Origin: Hemerocallis citrina
Taxonomy: Eukaryota > Streptophyta > Magnoliopsida > Asparagales > Asphodelaceae
Direction: 5' to 3'
DNA: 64,000 nt
Assembly: GCA_017893485.1 (NCBI GenBank)
Contig: CM030358.1
Span: forward strand, 145,342,393-145,406,392
In this document: positions 55,263-64,000 of the stretch, one piece after another
Position numbering within the stretch: position 1 is the first letter of the stretch
Layout of the letters: the number at the start of each line of letters is the position of its first letter
Position numbers and translations under genes: made by a program
The notes under the pieces: generated by a model
The model's database searches: none
Told to the model about the DNA's origin: nothing
Seen by the model: the letters and a program-made list of their open reading frames with translations, nothing else

Positions 55263-56450
55263 TCTTTTTTTTTTTGGGGTAAGGGGCAGAAGATCATATT
55301 CCTTCCCAATCCCATTCTGAGAGAATCTTGATTGGACAGGATATCATCTTCCGTCCATTAAAAAAAAAATTGGGATGGTAAATGATCTACGGTCTGACGC
55401 TTTTAAAACAAAACTTTTTTTAGACGCGACATCATCTTCCATCTGAAATATTTAACAGTAAATTTTTAGGACAGACGATCGATGATCTTTCGATTGCTAT
55501 ATTTGGAGAATTCTCAAATCTCTTCTCAAATATAGGGTGTTACTGTTTCTCAAATCCCAAAATTTTCAAATATAGTAAACGACTACAGTAGTTTTTTCTT
55601 CTTCAAAATTTCCAAAATTTTCAAATTTAGACAACAACTACACATGCTCTAAAAACCCAAATATTAGCATTTGAGATAAAAAACCACCCCATTATCGTTG
55701 GCAAAAAAACCCAAAATTTAGAATAGGAGTAAACAGTCGATTGCTAAAGATAGCAGCTATGATAGACGAATGCTAAATATAGAAGATGGGGGATCAAGCT
55801 CCATCCGTTAATTCTTTAAAAATAATTAAGTCGGACATAAGATCATCTTCCGTCCGCAATCTTTTTCAGAAACATTTTCCCTTAAAATTTATAAAAATGC
55901 CACTCAAATAATTATGAAAATGCCATTATTTTAAATTTAAAAAAAAAATCAAAAAATGTCGGACGGAAGATCAAGCTCCGTTCGACAACTTCTTTCTTTA
56001 TTTTTCTTTCTCATATTATGAAAATGTCATTCATTAGTTACGAAAATGCCATTTTTCAATGAAAAAAAAAGAATAGACGGATCATCATCTTCCGTCTAAT
56101 TTATTTAATTCTTTTTTTTTTCTTCCAAATTTAGTATCAACGACTGCAACGCTAAATGCTAAATTCTATATATGGAACTTTTAGCACAGACGATAGTGGA
56201 TGCTTTTAGCTTTGAGATTGGTGTGAATTTTGGGATCAATGGCTGAAATGGAATGGGCCTATAGGAATTGTTATGCATACATATGCGTACAATTTTTTTC
56301 TTAATCTTTCTAAAAAACTCCCCGTACGGGAGATCATCTCCCGTCCATTTTTTTATATTTTTTAATTTTGAAATAATTTTACTCTAGGAATTTTTAATTT
56401 TTTAAAAAATGGGACGACAATTCATCTTCCGTCCATCGCTTTTTTTAAAT
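55263..56450. repeat. Palindrome array right of the Myb-like gene
   Basis: Dyads of the GACGGAAGATGATCTTCCGTC type, mostly imperfect (near 55340-55362, 55374-55398, 55420-55445, 55470-55490, 55828-55855, 55958-55985, 56075-56100, 56322-56347, 56408-56435). They belong to the inner, middle and outer elements in turn and alternate with A/T-rich spacers. TIR ends are at 55649, 56204 and 56553. Confidence 0.65.
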
Positions 56451-56889
56451 AAAAACCCATATTTTGGGTTCAAAAGACTACAACTATAACCCAAATTTCC
56501 GATTTCCAAAAGACAAATACCCAAATTTTAACTCTAAATGACTACAGATGCTCTAAGAAGATAGCAAAAAAATAAAGGCAGAAAAGGAAAAAAGAAGTAG
56601 ATATGAGATATCTATTGATGTCCTTTAGAGCATCTGTAGTCGTTGGGTATTTTCCCAAATTTTGCAAAATTTGGAAAAAAATGTCGCACAGTCGTTGGCC
56701 AAATACCCAAATTTTGGGTTGGAGATGAACAACACGGCTATATTTGGGAGAAGAAATGAGAATTTGTAAAATATAGTAGACGAAAGATCATCTTTCGCCC
56801 ATTCAATTTTTTTTAAAAAAAAAGATATCGGACAAAAGATGATCTTTCGTCTCTTATATAGAGCAATGCTTAGTTACAAACGGGGCTGT

Positions 56890-57222
56890 TTGCACAAACC
56901 CGTGCAAACGACATCGCTGGCCATGATCGAGCCTGCCCATCATCCCCATCTCATTTAAGTTGTGATGGGTAATTTGGAAATTTCGTCCCAACTAACTCTT
57001 CGCCTCATTCGCTCTCTCACTCACTCCCAAATTTGAACCGGCCTTGGTTATAAAAATTACAAACTAAAACCGTTGTTTGAAGCAGCAGCCTCTTATAACC
57101 TAAGCCGTTGTTCCCAACAACGGCCTAGGCTATAAAATGTCGTTGTTTCAAACAACTTCATTCAACGGACGGGCGAGGCCGTGATAAACTTGATCCAATG
57201 GCAAGCAATGCCGTTTGCACGG

Positions 57223-57226
<4 letters not shown>
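56890..57226. mobile_element. Possible short inverted-repeat element
   Basis: ACAAACCCGTGCAAACG near 56895 is mirrored by CGTTTGCACGGGTGTGT near 57211-57227. The 330 bp between them has no ORF. The inverted termini suggest a MITE; no target duplication could be fixed. Confidence 0.35.

Positions 57227-57228
<2 letters not shown>

Positions 57229-57282
<54 letters not shown>
57229..57282. repeat. (TA)n(GA)n microsatellite
   Basis: About 12 TA units followed by about 14 GA units directly left of the fold-back element. Confidence 0.95.
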
Positions 57283-57284
<2 letters not shown>

Positions 57285-57286
57285 AT

Positions 57287-57673
57287 GTGAGCCTCATATT
57301 TGTATGAGGAAATTTTTCTCATACAAAGTGATTATACTCACTTGGTGGGGCCCTTATGGAAGATCCAGTCCGTCCATCATTTTTATCATGCTAATAGATG
57401 TATGTGTAGAAAAAATCAAGTGGTTTGGATGTCATTCACCCATGCATCATGTGGGTCCAATTTGTGGTTCGATTTGTATTACTGTTGAAATCGTTCATTT
57501 TCAACCACATGATGCATGGGCGAATGACCTCCAAACCACTTGGTTTTTTCTACACGTACATCCATTAGTATGATAAACATGATGGACGGACTGGATCTTT
57601 CATAAGAGCCCCACCAAGTGAGTATAATCATTTTGTATGAGGAAAATTTCCTCATACCCGATATGAGGCTCAC
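57287..57673. mobile_element. Fold-back MITE (387 bp, arms about 165 bp)
   Basis: From GTGAGCCTCATAT to its exact complement at 57661-57673, the two halves are long inverted repeats with scattered mismatches around a loop of about 55 nt (57452-57507). A transcript would form a long hairpin. The antiparallel ORFs 57304-57573 and 57479-57751 encode near-identical peptides for this reason and are not genes. It sits in a (TA)n tract. Confidence 0.85.
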
Positions 57674-57676
57674 TTT

Positions 57677-57679
<3 letters not shown>

Positions 57680-57734
<55 letters not shown>
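57680..57734. repeat. (TA)n microsatellite
   Basis: About 27 TA units right of the fold-back element. Together with 57229-57252 it suggests insertion into, or expansion of, a TA tract. Confidence 0.95.
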
Positions 57735-57736
<2 letters not shown>

Positions 57737-57876
57737 GACAGGGTCCATCAACTTTAATGGGAAAAAAATGGCAGGGATCTTTCGTCCCTTTCTTTTAAAA
57801 AAATCACTTTATTGAATGATGTAAATACCCTCCTTCTAACTTCCAACGTTCAGAATTGAATTCCAACGGCTATTAT

Positions 57877-58350
57877 TCAAACGACACAACGACTCGATAG
57901 TCCTGTTAGCATCGCCCAATCCAACGGGGTGAATCTCAACTCACCGCACGGCAGATAAAAAGTATGGGTAGTGTCCCACAATCTCTCAACCAAGGCCTCG
58001 ACAAGCTTCTGAGATGACTTCTCTGTATCAATTGTCCAAAAACAGTGACAACCTGCATTATCGATTATTTCCTTCACTAGCGGCACACGAGAGCATATCT
58101 TGTATGCATTGATTTGACCATTCCAACTTTCCCTAAATGCACAAAATCCACTATAAGAGATCTCAATAATATGCTTACAAATAGGAGGACGGTCGTCGAC
58201 TACCCGTTTCCACATTGTTGGATCGCTTAAATTAATCAATACATGGAGTATCTGATTTAGCTTCTTTCCTTGTGTTGCCACCGTTCGAACTGGCTTGACT
58301 CTTCGATTTGATCCTATCAATAAATTTTCATATCGATATTATGTTTTAGA
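57877..58350 (-). pseudogene. PMD copy 3, truncated
   Basis: A 5' PMD piece. After a frameshifted start region (FIDRIKSKSQASS in one frame, GSNRRVKPVRTVATQGKK in another), one open frame runs through SDPTMWKRVVDDRPPICKHI and NAGCHCFWTIDTEKSSQKLV. It continues EALVERLWDTTHTFYLPCGE and LRFTPLDWAMLTGLS, stopping at 57877. The rest of the gene is missing. It is the best preserved version of this segment and helps read copies 1 and 2. Confidence 0.75.
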
Positions 58351-58449
58351 TGGAATATTTCGGAGAATAGATTAAGATTTAATGAAAAATTTGTTGGGAC
58401 AGAGGAGTGAAGAGAGTGTTTTTGTATGAAGATTGAATGAATGAATGTA

Positions 58450-58460
58450 CATGACTTATA
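58450..58460 (-). promoter_or_regulatory. TATA-like box upstream of PMD copy 3
   Basis: TATATAAGTC on minus, about 110 nt upstream of the presumed start, as in copies 1 and 2. Confidence 0.4.
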
Positions 58461-58509
58461 TAGAATGTGAGAAAGTGTGATCAAGGGAAAATTAGGAAGA
58501 AAAAAATAA

Positions 58510-58848
58510 AAGAGAGGGACGGGAACGATGTCTCCTTTGACAAAAGTTTTTTTTATTTATAAATTTTACCTATCGGACAAAGAAGGATCTCACGTCTGTG
58601 CTTCCAACAACGATCGATTTGTTCGGATGGAAAATGATTCGTCCGTGATTAAAAAAAAATTTAAATGCTCAAACGGAAAATAATTTTCCGTCCCTTGGTT
58701 CTTTAAATAAAAAAACCTATCGGACGAGAAATCATTCGTCGTCGGAGGATTATTTAATTTTAAAAAAATGATGGGACGAGACTTCATTTCCCGTATGTCT
58801 TGTTTTAAAAATCAAAAGTCAAAATTTGGGTTAAAACGACTGCAGCTC
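58510..58848. repeat. Palindrome array and TIR at the 5' side of PMD copy 3
   Basis: Six dyads in about 300 bp. The best is perfect: ACGGAAAATAATTTTCCGT at 58673-58691. It ends with the worn TIR AACGACTGCAGCTC. Confidence 0.65.
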
Positions 58849-59583
58849 AAAGTTAAATTTTCTATATCTAAATACCAAATATTTAAATTTTGAATTTCAA
58901 CAAGTACGTATGTACTTATGTTCAGAACTTGGTAATTTTTCAAGCCCCTTGTTGAAAAAGGAAATAAAAACAAGAATCTTTGGTTGTGTACCAAACAATG
59001 GATGCCACTCATTGAGAATCTGATGAAAATCCCGTACAGTAATATTTTTGCCAACTCAAAGTTACATGATATATCTCAATTTTAGAATTTAGAGATGCGT
59101 GCATATATAGTCAATTTTAAGATATGTCAAATTTTTATTTTTTTAAATGTATATAAGTGCAATGGTCCCGAACCCTCCATGCTCCTTACTTTATCAGTAA
59201 CCCTATAAAATAGAGAAATGCTCCAACAGTCCCTTTTGCATAGTCAAGGCCACTGTAACATTCAGTTGTATTAAAAAAACTCTAAAAAACACTGAAAAAT
59301 ATAAAAGATCATGTATGCAAGTGTAGGCCAAAATGTCATATTTCAAGATGTTGACCTATTCTTTAGGAGAGGGCTGTCATTTCAAAATGCATGTGTAGCA
59401 AAATTGACCTCTTGTTATTATCGTGAAGCGGTGAAGATTAAAGTTATTTGGTAGGCCGAAGATTTTTTCCACTTAAACATTTTCCATAATGGTATTTCTT
59501 ATTTTTTTAGTAAATGGCATGTATGGAAATAGAAAAGATCGAAACGTCTGCAATGATTGTTTTGCTAAAAAAAAATTTTTTAG
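58849..59583. other. AT-rich spacer, no gene seen
   Basis: No supportable ORF, RNA gene or repeat family. It separates the PMD-3 element from a further palindrome-bearing stretch. Confidence 0.5.
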
Positions 59584-59747
59584 AGAGACGAGACAACTTG
59601 TCTCGTCTCTAACATTTTTTATAATAAAAAAATTTCGAAAACTCATCGAAAACATAAATTGGAAAACCATGGAAAATGGCAAAATTGGCAACAAAAAAAA
59701 TAAATAAATTTTAAAAAAATAAATAAACCCATGGGACGGGACATGTT
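59584..59747. repeat. Further palindrome-array remnant
   Basis: 59584-59610 is a perfect dyad with 13-bp arms (AGAGACGAGACAA) around one C, and GGGACGGGACATG lies near 59733-59745. This looks like another Harbinger-like array in which Copia-4 inserted, its LTR starting at 59748. Confidence 0.5.
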
Positions 59748-60245
59748 TGTTGTGCGGAATACAAATCAAACTAACAATCAAACGAGAGAAACAGCGAGAA
59801 AACACAGAAAAGCAAGCAACACAAGAACACAAGATTTACGTGGTTCGGCAAAACAATGCCTACATCCACAAGGGGCGGTTGGGGTTCTTTACTATGATCT
59901 CCAATGGGTAAACAAAGCCTTTACAAGAGATGACGGCTGCAAAATCCGAATAAGGTGTTTCAAATTTACAAAACCCTAACGAGTGTATTTATAGGAAAAC
60001 TATTGGGCCTTTCGAATTGGGCCTATTCTGGATCCAAAACCCGCCGACAGTCGACTGACTCCCACATACAGTCGACTGCTACTGCTGTATTCTCAGTCTT
60101 CGAAAACTCCTCTCTGGACAGTCGACTGCTCCTCCATCCAGTCGACTGAAGCTCTGAAACTTTCGAACACTGCAGATACCAAATACCAGAATCGAGCCAT
60201 TATCCTACAATCTCCACCTTGGCGAGATCTTCCAAGTATCCAACA
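59748..60245 (-). repeat. Copia-4 3' LTR
   Basis: 498 bp, on minus TGTTGGATACTTGG ... CCGCACAACA. A TATA box (TATAAATAC on minus) lies at 59985-59993. Four perfect CAGTCGACTG palindromes are at 60048, 60069, 60119 and 60139. The partner LTR is outside the window. Confidence 0.85.
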
Positions 60246-60258
60246 ATCTCCACCTTGG
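60246..60258 (-). other. Copia-4 polypurine tract
   Basis: AAGGTGGAGAT on minus directly before the LTR. The same words recur inside the LTR at about 60209-60220, a small duplication. Confidence 0.65.
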
Positions 60259-60413
60259 TGAAATCTTCCAAGTAGCCCAAGCAATCTCCACAAATACTCC
60301 AAAAACAAATGCTCATCACCCAATGTAACAAATTCCAAACTCCACCTCAGTATGATATCACATACTAGGCAAACAAATAGCAAAGCACTATCCCAAACGC
60401 CCATGCCAAATTA

Positions 60414-62456
60414 TCAAACATGCAAAATATTAGCCAGGTTCATGCAATGCTTGAACTTGGCTGCCCCAACAACTTTGGTCAACATATCAGCAGGATTATC
60501 AGCTGTTCCAATCTTCACCAAATGAATATCACCATCCTTTATCAAATCACGCACAAAATGATAACGAACATCAATATGTTTGGTCCTCGAATGATGAACT
60601 TGGTTCTTCGCTAAATGAATAGCACTCTGACTGTCACAGTGTACCTCCACCTTCTCCCGATGAATTCCCAAGCTCTTCAAAAGTCCATGTATCCAAATGG
60701 CTTCCTTCATGGCCTCAGCAACCGCCATGTATTCAGCCTCAGTAGTAGACAACGCTACAGTGGACTGCAAATTTGACCTCCAACTTATAGGTGCCCTAGC
60801 CATAGTAAACAAATAGCCTGTAGTAGACCGCCTCTTATCTAGATCACCTGCATAGTCAGAATCAACATATCCAACCAATAACCTGCTAATATTGTCATCC
60901 CTTTCAAACTTCAAACCCACATCTGTGGTGCCACTTATGTACCTCAAAATCCATTTAGCTGCTTGCCAATGCTCTTTGCCTGGATCATGCATATATCGAC
61001 TAACCATACTCACCGCCTGAGAGATGTCTGGTCGAGTACACACCATGGCATACATCAAACTGCCAACTACACTAGTGTAAGGTACATTCGCCATATACTG
61101 TCTCTTTTCATCTGTACTTGGAGACTGAGAAGCACTAATTCTGAAATGAGTGGCTAAGGGTGTACTGACTGGTTTAGTTTTCTCATCTATACCGAACCGT
61201 TTCAGCACCTTCAAAAGATATTGCTTCTGTGTCAAACTCACTATGCCCTTTGCCCTGTCTCTAGCTATCTCCATCCCAAGTATCTTCTTGGCTTCACCAA
61301 GATCCTTCTTCTCGAACTCAGAACTCAACTGATTCTTCAAATTTTGAATCTCCTTAGCATTTTTAGAGGCAATCAACATGTCATCCACATATAATAACAG
61401 ATATATGAAAGAACCATCCTGCAATTTCCTGAAGTAGACACAATGATCAAACTCACTTCTGGAATATCTCTGCACCTTCATAAACTGATCAAACCTCAAA
61501 TACCACTGCCTTGGAGATTGCTTCAACCCATAGAGAGACTTTTTCAACCTGCAAACACAACTTTCCTTCCCAGCTGTCTTAAACCCATCTGGCTGCAACA
61601 TATAAATTTCTTCATCTAGATCTCCATGTAAGAATGCAGTCTTCACATCCATCTGTGTCAATTCAAGATCAAACTGTGCTATCAATGCTAACAAAATCCG
61701 AATAGAAGGATGTTTCACAACTGGAGAGAACACTTCATTATAGTCAATACCTTCCTGTTGAGCATACCCCTTTGCAACTAGTCTAGCCTTGAACCGAACA
61801 CTGCCTTTTGGACCTTCTTTCTTCGTATACACCCACTTGCAACCAATTGCTTTCTTCCCCTTTGGTAGTTGCACTAGATCCCAAGTCTTATTCTTATGAA
61901 GAGAGTTCATCTCTTCATCCATAGCAACTTTCCAATCTGCATTTTCTGAACTTCTAGTAGCTTCTTTGAAGTTGGAGGGAACTTCATCATCCACAATGGG
62001 AAGAGCAAATGCAACTGTATCTGTAAAACGAGATGGTCGTTTGATATCTCTTCTTTGCCTTCTTACTGCAATTGATTCTACCTGCTGGATAGGAACTTCT
62101 TCATCATTCTCAGTATCAACCACATCATTTTCATCTTGGACAAGAACAGGATTTTCAACTGAAAACTTTTCTAACTCCACCTGTTGGAGAACTCTCCTAC
62201 CAGTCGACTGGTTATTGCCAACAGTCGACTGTCCCGAGCTCCCACTCTTCTGCTGTTCTAGACCACCAGTCGACTGCTCCTGTACATCAGTCGACTGTCC
62301 CGAGATTCTGCTACTCACCTGTTGGAGAACTGTCCCACTCTTCTGCTGCTCACCAGTCGACTGTCCCATACCGCCAGTCGACTGTCCCGAGCTAATCATG
62401 CTGGTCTCATCAAAAGTCACATCCCTGCTGATTACTAACTTCTTCTGTTCTGGACA
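60414..62456 (-). pseudogene. Copia-4 reverse transcriptase and RNase H (after one nonsense codon)
   Basis: Continues in frame after the TGA at 62457-62459: [17 protein letters not shown], then a linker with six QST units encoded by CAGTCGACT. RT has [51 protein letters not shown] and the catalytic [11 protein letters not shown]. RNase H includes [52 protein letters not shown] and [14 protein letters not shown], ending ANILHV at 60414. All catalytic motifs are present. Translation from the internal Met at 62420 is not expected; this is the second part of one polyprotein. Confidence 0.9.
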
Positions 62457-64000
62457 TCACAACCTGTAACCTTTGACACCAGTACTAAAACCAACAAATA
62501 TAGCCTTTTTGGCTCTTGCATCAAGTTTAGTTTCAGTTACATGAAAATAAGCAGGACAACCAAATATATGCAAAAAACTATAATCGGATGCAGGTTTACC
62601 ACTCCATACCTCAATAGGCGTTTTGCCTTCAAGTGCTGTTGATGGTAAACGGTTTACAATGTGGCTTGCATATATAACAGCTTCTGCCCAAAATGTCTTC
62701 TTCAATCCAGACTGTGCTAACATACATCTCACCTTCTCAAGTAAGGTTCTGTTCATCCTTTCTGCAACCCCATTTTGCTGTGGAGTCTTCCTAACTGTGA
62801 AGTGCCTCTGGATCCCTTCATCTTCACACAATTTCAGAAACGGATCGTTCTTGTATTCCCCTCCATTATCTGACCTCAGAACCTTAATCTTCCTACCAGT
62901 CTGATTTTCAACTTTCTTCTTCCAACTTGTGAACAATGTCAAAACTTCATCTTTGTGCTTCATGGTATATACCCAAACTCGTCTGGAGTAATCATCAACA
63001 AAAGTAACAAACCAGTGTCTACCACTCATAGAAGGTGTCTGAGTAGGGCCCCAAACATCTGTGTGCACATAATCGAGGATATTCTTTGTCTGATGTACAG
63101 CTGTACCAAATTTCACCATAGTCTGCTTACCCAAAACACAATGTTCACAAAATTCCAACTTGCACCCTTTAGCATTTTTAAGCAACCCTTGCTTCACAAG
63201 CTCCTGCAAGGCCTTTTCTCCTGCATGCCCGAGTCGCATATGCCACAACCTAGTAGAGTCGGGAACAACCTGTTTAGGCCTTTCAGTTACACTGGCAGCC
63301 TGACCCAAATATGTTTTTCCCTGCAAGAAAAACAAGTTCCTTTTTCTTTGCCCTTTCATCACCACGAGTGATCCGCTAGTCACCTTCAGAATGCCACCTT
63401 CACTAGCAAATTTCAATCCACTGGCCTCCAAAGCACCAAGTGAAATCAAATTCTTTTTCAAATCTGGAACATACCATACATCTGAAAGCTCTCTAATAAG
63501 ACCATCGTGCATTAGCAATTCAATCTTCCCGATTCCTACCTTCTTACAAGGTGCATAATTTCCCATCAAAACTACACCACCATCCATATACTCCAAAGAA
63601 GTAAACCACTCCTTTTTCCAAGACATATGATAGGAGGCTGCTGTATCAAGAAACCATACTTCTTGATAAAGTGAGGGACTAGAAGCAAGTGCAAAAGAAA
63701 AATCCTCGCCACTTTCTAAATTATCAACAGTCACATTTGCAGTCGAATTTTCCTTATTTCGTAGCTTTGGACAATCCTTTTTCCAATGCCCCCTTTCATG
63801 ACAGAAAGCACATTCATCTTTGGCCGGTATTTTCCTGTCCTTCGAAACTCCTCTCGATTTGGAACGAGATTTGTTTCCCTTTTTCCCAGATTTGGACTCA
63901 GATCTGGTCTCAGTCCTGCCCCTTACAATTAAAGCTTCAGAAGTTTCTCTATCAACCATTTTATCCATTCTCCTAGTTTCATTATTCAACAGAGCATTTG
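62457..64000 (-). pseudogene. Copia-4 gag end, protease and integrase (5' partial)
   Basis: Open from the window edge. A CCHC knuckle (CAFCHERGHWKKDC, about 63820-63780) is followed by the protease motif WFLDTAASYHMSW (about 63655). The pre-integrase region ends RLWHMRLGHAGEKAL. Integrase zinc (CEHCVLGKQTM) and core (HTDVWGPTQTPSMSGRHWFV, LRSDNGGEYKND, QQNGVAERMNRTLLEKV) lead to KAIFVGFSTGVKGYRL and a TGA at 62457-62459, where the family has Trp (TGG). The protease reads DTA where D-S/T-G/A is usual, within family range. This single stop is the only pol defect visible. Confidence 0.9.

Larger units (their letters stand above)
29429..55649 (+). mobile_element. Inner PIF/Harbinger-like element carrying PMD, transposase and Myb-like genes, broken by retrotransposons
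   Basis: The left TIR GAGCATTTGTAATCGTT and the right TIR (complement of GAGCATGTGTAGTTGTT) are each flanked by TAA (29426-29428, 55650-55652), the classic PIF/Harbinger target. Inside lie a palindrome array, PMD copy 2 (+), a DDE transposase fragment (+), a Myb/SANT-like gene (-) and a second array. A SIRE-type element and a Tekay-like element plus a copia scrap interrupt it. Without these, about 5.3 kb remains. The boundaries are supported by the disrupted host MITE. That PMD belongs to the element, rather than being a later arrival, is an inference strengthened by PMD copies 1 and 3. Confidence 0.6.
29406..56204. mobile_element. Middle Harbinger-like MITE (about 0.57 kb of own sequence)
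   Basis: The TIR core GCATCCACTATCGT at 29408-29421 is matched by its complement ending near 56202. TTA stands on both sides (29403-29405 and 56205-56207). When the inner insertion is ignored, similarity between the two ends continues across the break (CTAAAA, ATAT, AGCATTT blocks). This confirms that 29406-29425 and 55653-56204 were once contiguous. Confidence 0.6.
28940..56553. mobile_element. Outer Harbinger-like non-autonomous element (about 0.8 kb of own sequence)
   Basis: The left end GAGCATATGTAGTCG (28940) and the right end, complement of GAGCATCTGTAGTCA (56553, followed by TAA 56554-56556), form a TIR pair. The left flank is TCA rather than TAA/TTA, so pairing is likely but not certain. 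Its own sequence is only about 28940-29405 plus 56208-56553; the rest is the next element inserted at a TTA. The arms carry the GACGG...CCGTC palindromes of the family. Confidence 0.5.
56628..58848 (-). mobile_element. Deleted Harbinger-like element with PMD copy 3
   Basis: The left TIR GAGCATCTGTAGTCGTT (56628) is preceded by TTA (56625-56627). The right end is a worn complement (AACGACTGCAGCTC, to 58848) without a clean TTA. Arrays flank a PMD fragment whose 5' side faces 58848. Transposase and Myb genes are absent, so it would be non-autonomous. A fold-back MITE and microsatellites have been added inside. Confidence 0.55.
59748..64000 (-). mobile_element. Copia-4: Ty1/copia element (Tork/Tnt1-like), 5' part beyond the window
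   Basis: The 3' LTR, polypurine tract and a nearly complete pol are on minus; the gag start and 5' LTR lie past 64000. Integrase and RT motifs resemble Tnt1-type (Tork) elements. It has far fewer defects than the other retroelements here. Confidence 0.85.

Noticed and set aside
57304..57751. Two opposing ORFs encoding similar proteins
   Set aside because: Both arise from the inverted-repeat arms of one fold-back MITE; one also runs through a (TA)n tract giving an IYIYIY peptide.

Overview
This window is plant nuclear DNA, most likely from a eudicot. It is packed with nested transposable elements: I recognise at least five LTR retrotransposons plus remnants, one intact hAT transposon and a family of PIF/Harbinger-like DNA elements. 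The plant mobile domain (PMD) genes, the Tat-type second RNase H, the SIRE-type third ORF and the low-GC spacers all point to a plant. I found no convincing host housekeeping gene, rRNA or tRNA, and the species cannot be named from the sequence.

Layout. (1) 1-3025: a decayed PMD gene on the minus strand with a palindrome-rich 5' flank ending in a terminal inverted repeat (TIR). (2) 4899-27834: Copia-1, a degenerate Ty1/copia element (+). A Tat-lineage Ty3/gypsy element (7256-23613, target-site duplication GGTAT) is inserted in it. That element has in turn received a 3651-bp hAT element (13086-16736, duplication GTCGAATG) with an uninterrupted 707-codon transposase. (3) 28940-56553: concentric Harbinger-like elements. 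The innermost (29429-55649, TAA target site) holds a PMD gene, a PIF/Harbinger transposase fragment and a Myb/SANT-like gene. It has been blown apart by a SIRE-type copia element (30835-40820) and a Tekay-like chromovirus (42560-53010), plus a scrap of another copia. (4) 56628-58848: a deleted relative with a third PMD fragment, into which a fold-back MITE and microsatellites have entered. (5) 59748-64000: the 3' part of another copia element (minus), whose pol is open except for one nonsense codon.

How the parts relate. The three PMD copies share their start region, their intron positions where these survive, and the upstream arrangement TIR + array of short imperfect palindromes + TATA box. 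One lies between the same TIRs as a Harbinger transposase and its Myb-like partner. The simplest reading is a PIF/Harbinger lineage that carries PMD as a third gene; this is the most interesting biology here. A second theme is the palindrome CAGTCGACTG (or a GTCGAC-centred variant), over-represented in the LTRs and in the integrase-RT linker of otherwise different copia elements. A third is the Tat element, with a spliced antisense gene, its own TATA box and a 15-copy tandem repeat before the 3' LTR.

Limits. Reading was by eye; domain names rest on recognised motifs, not database searches. Exon borders in decayed genes are approximate.
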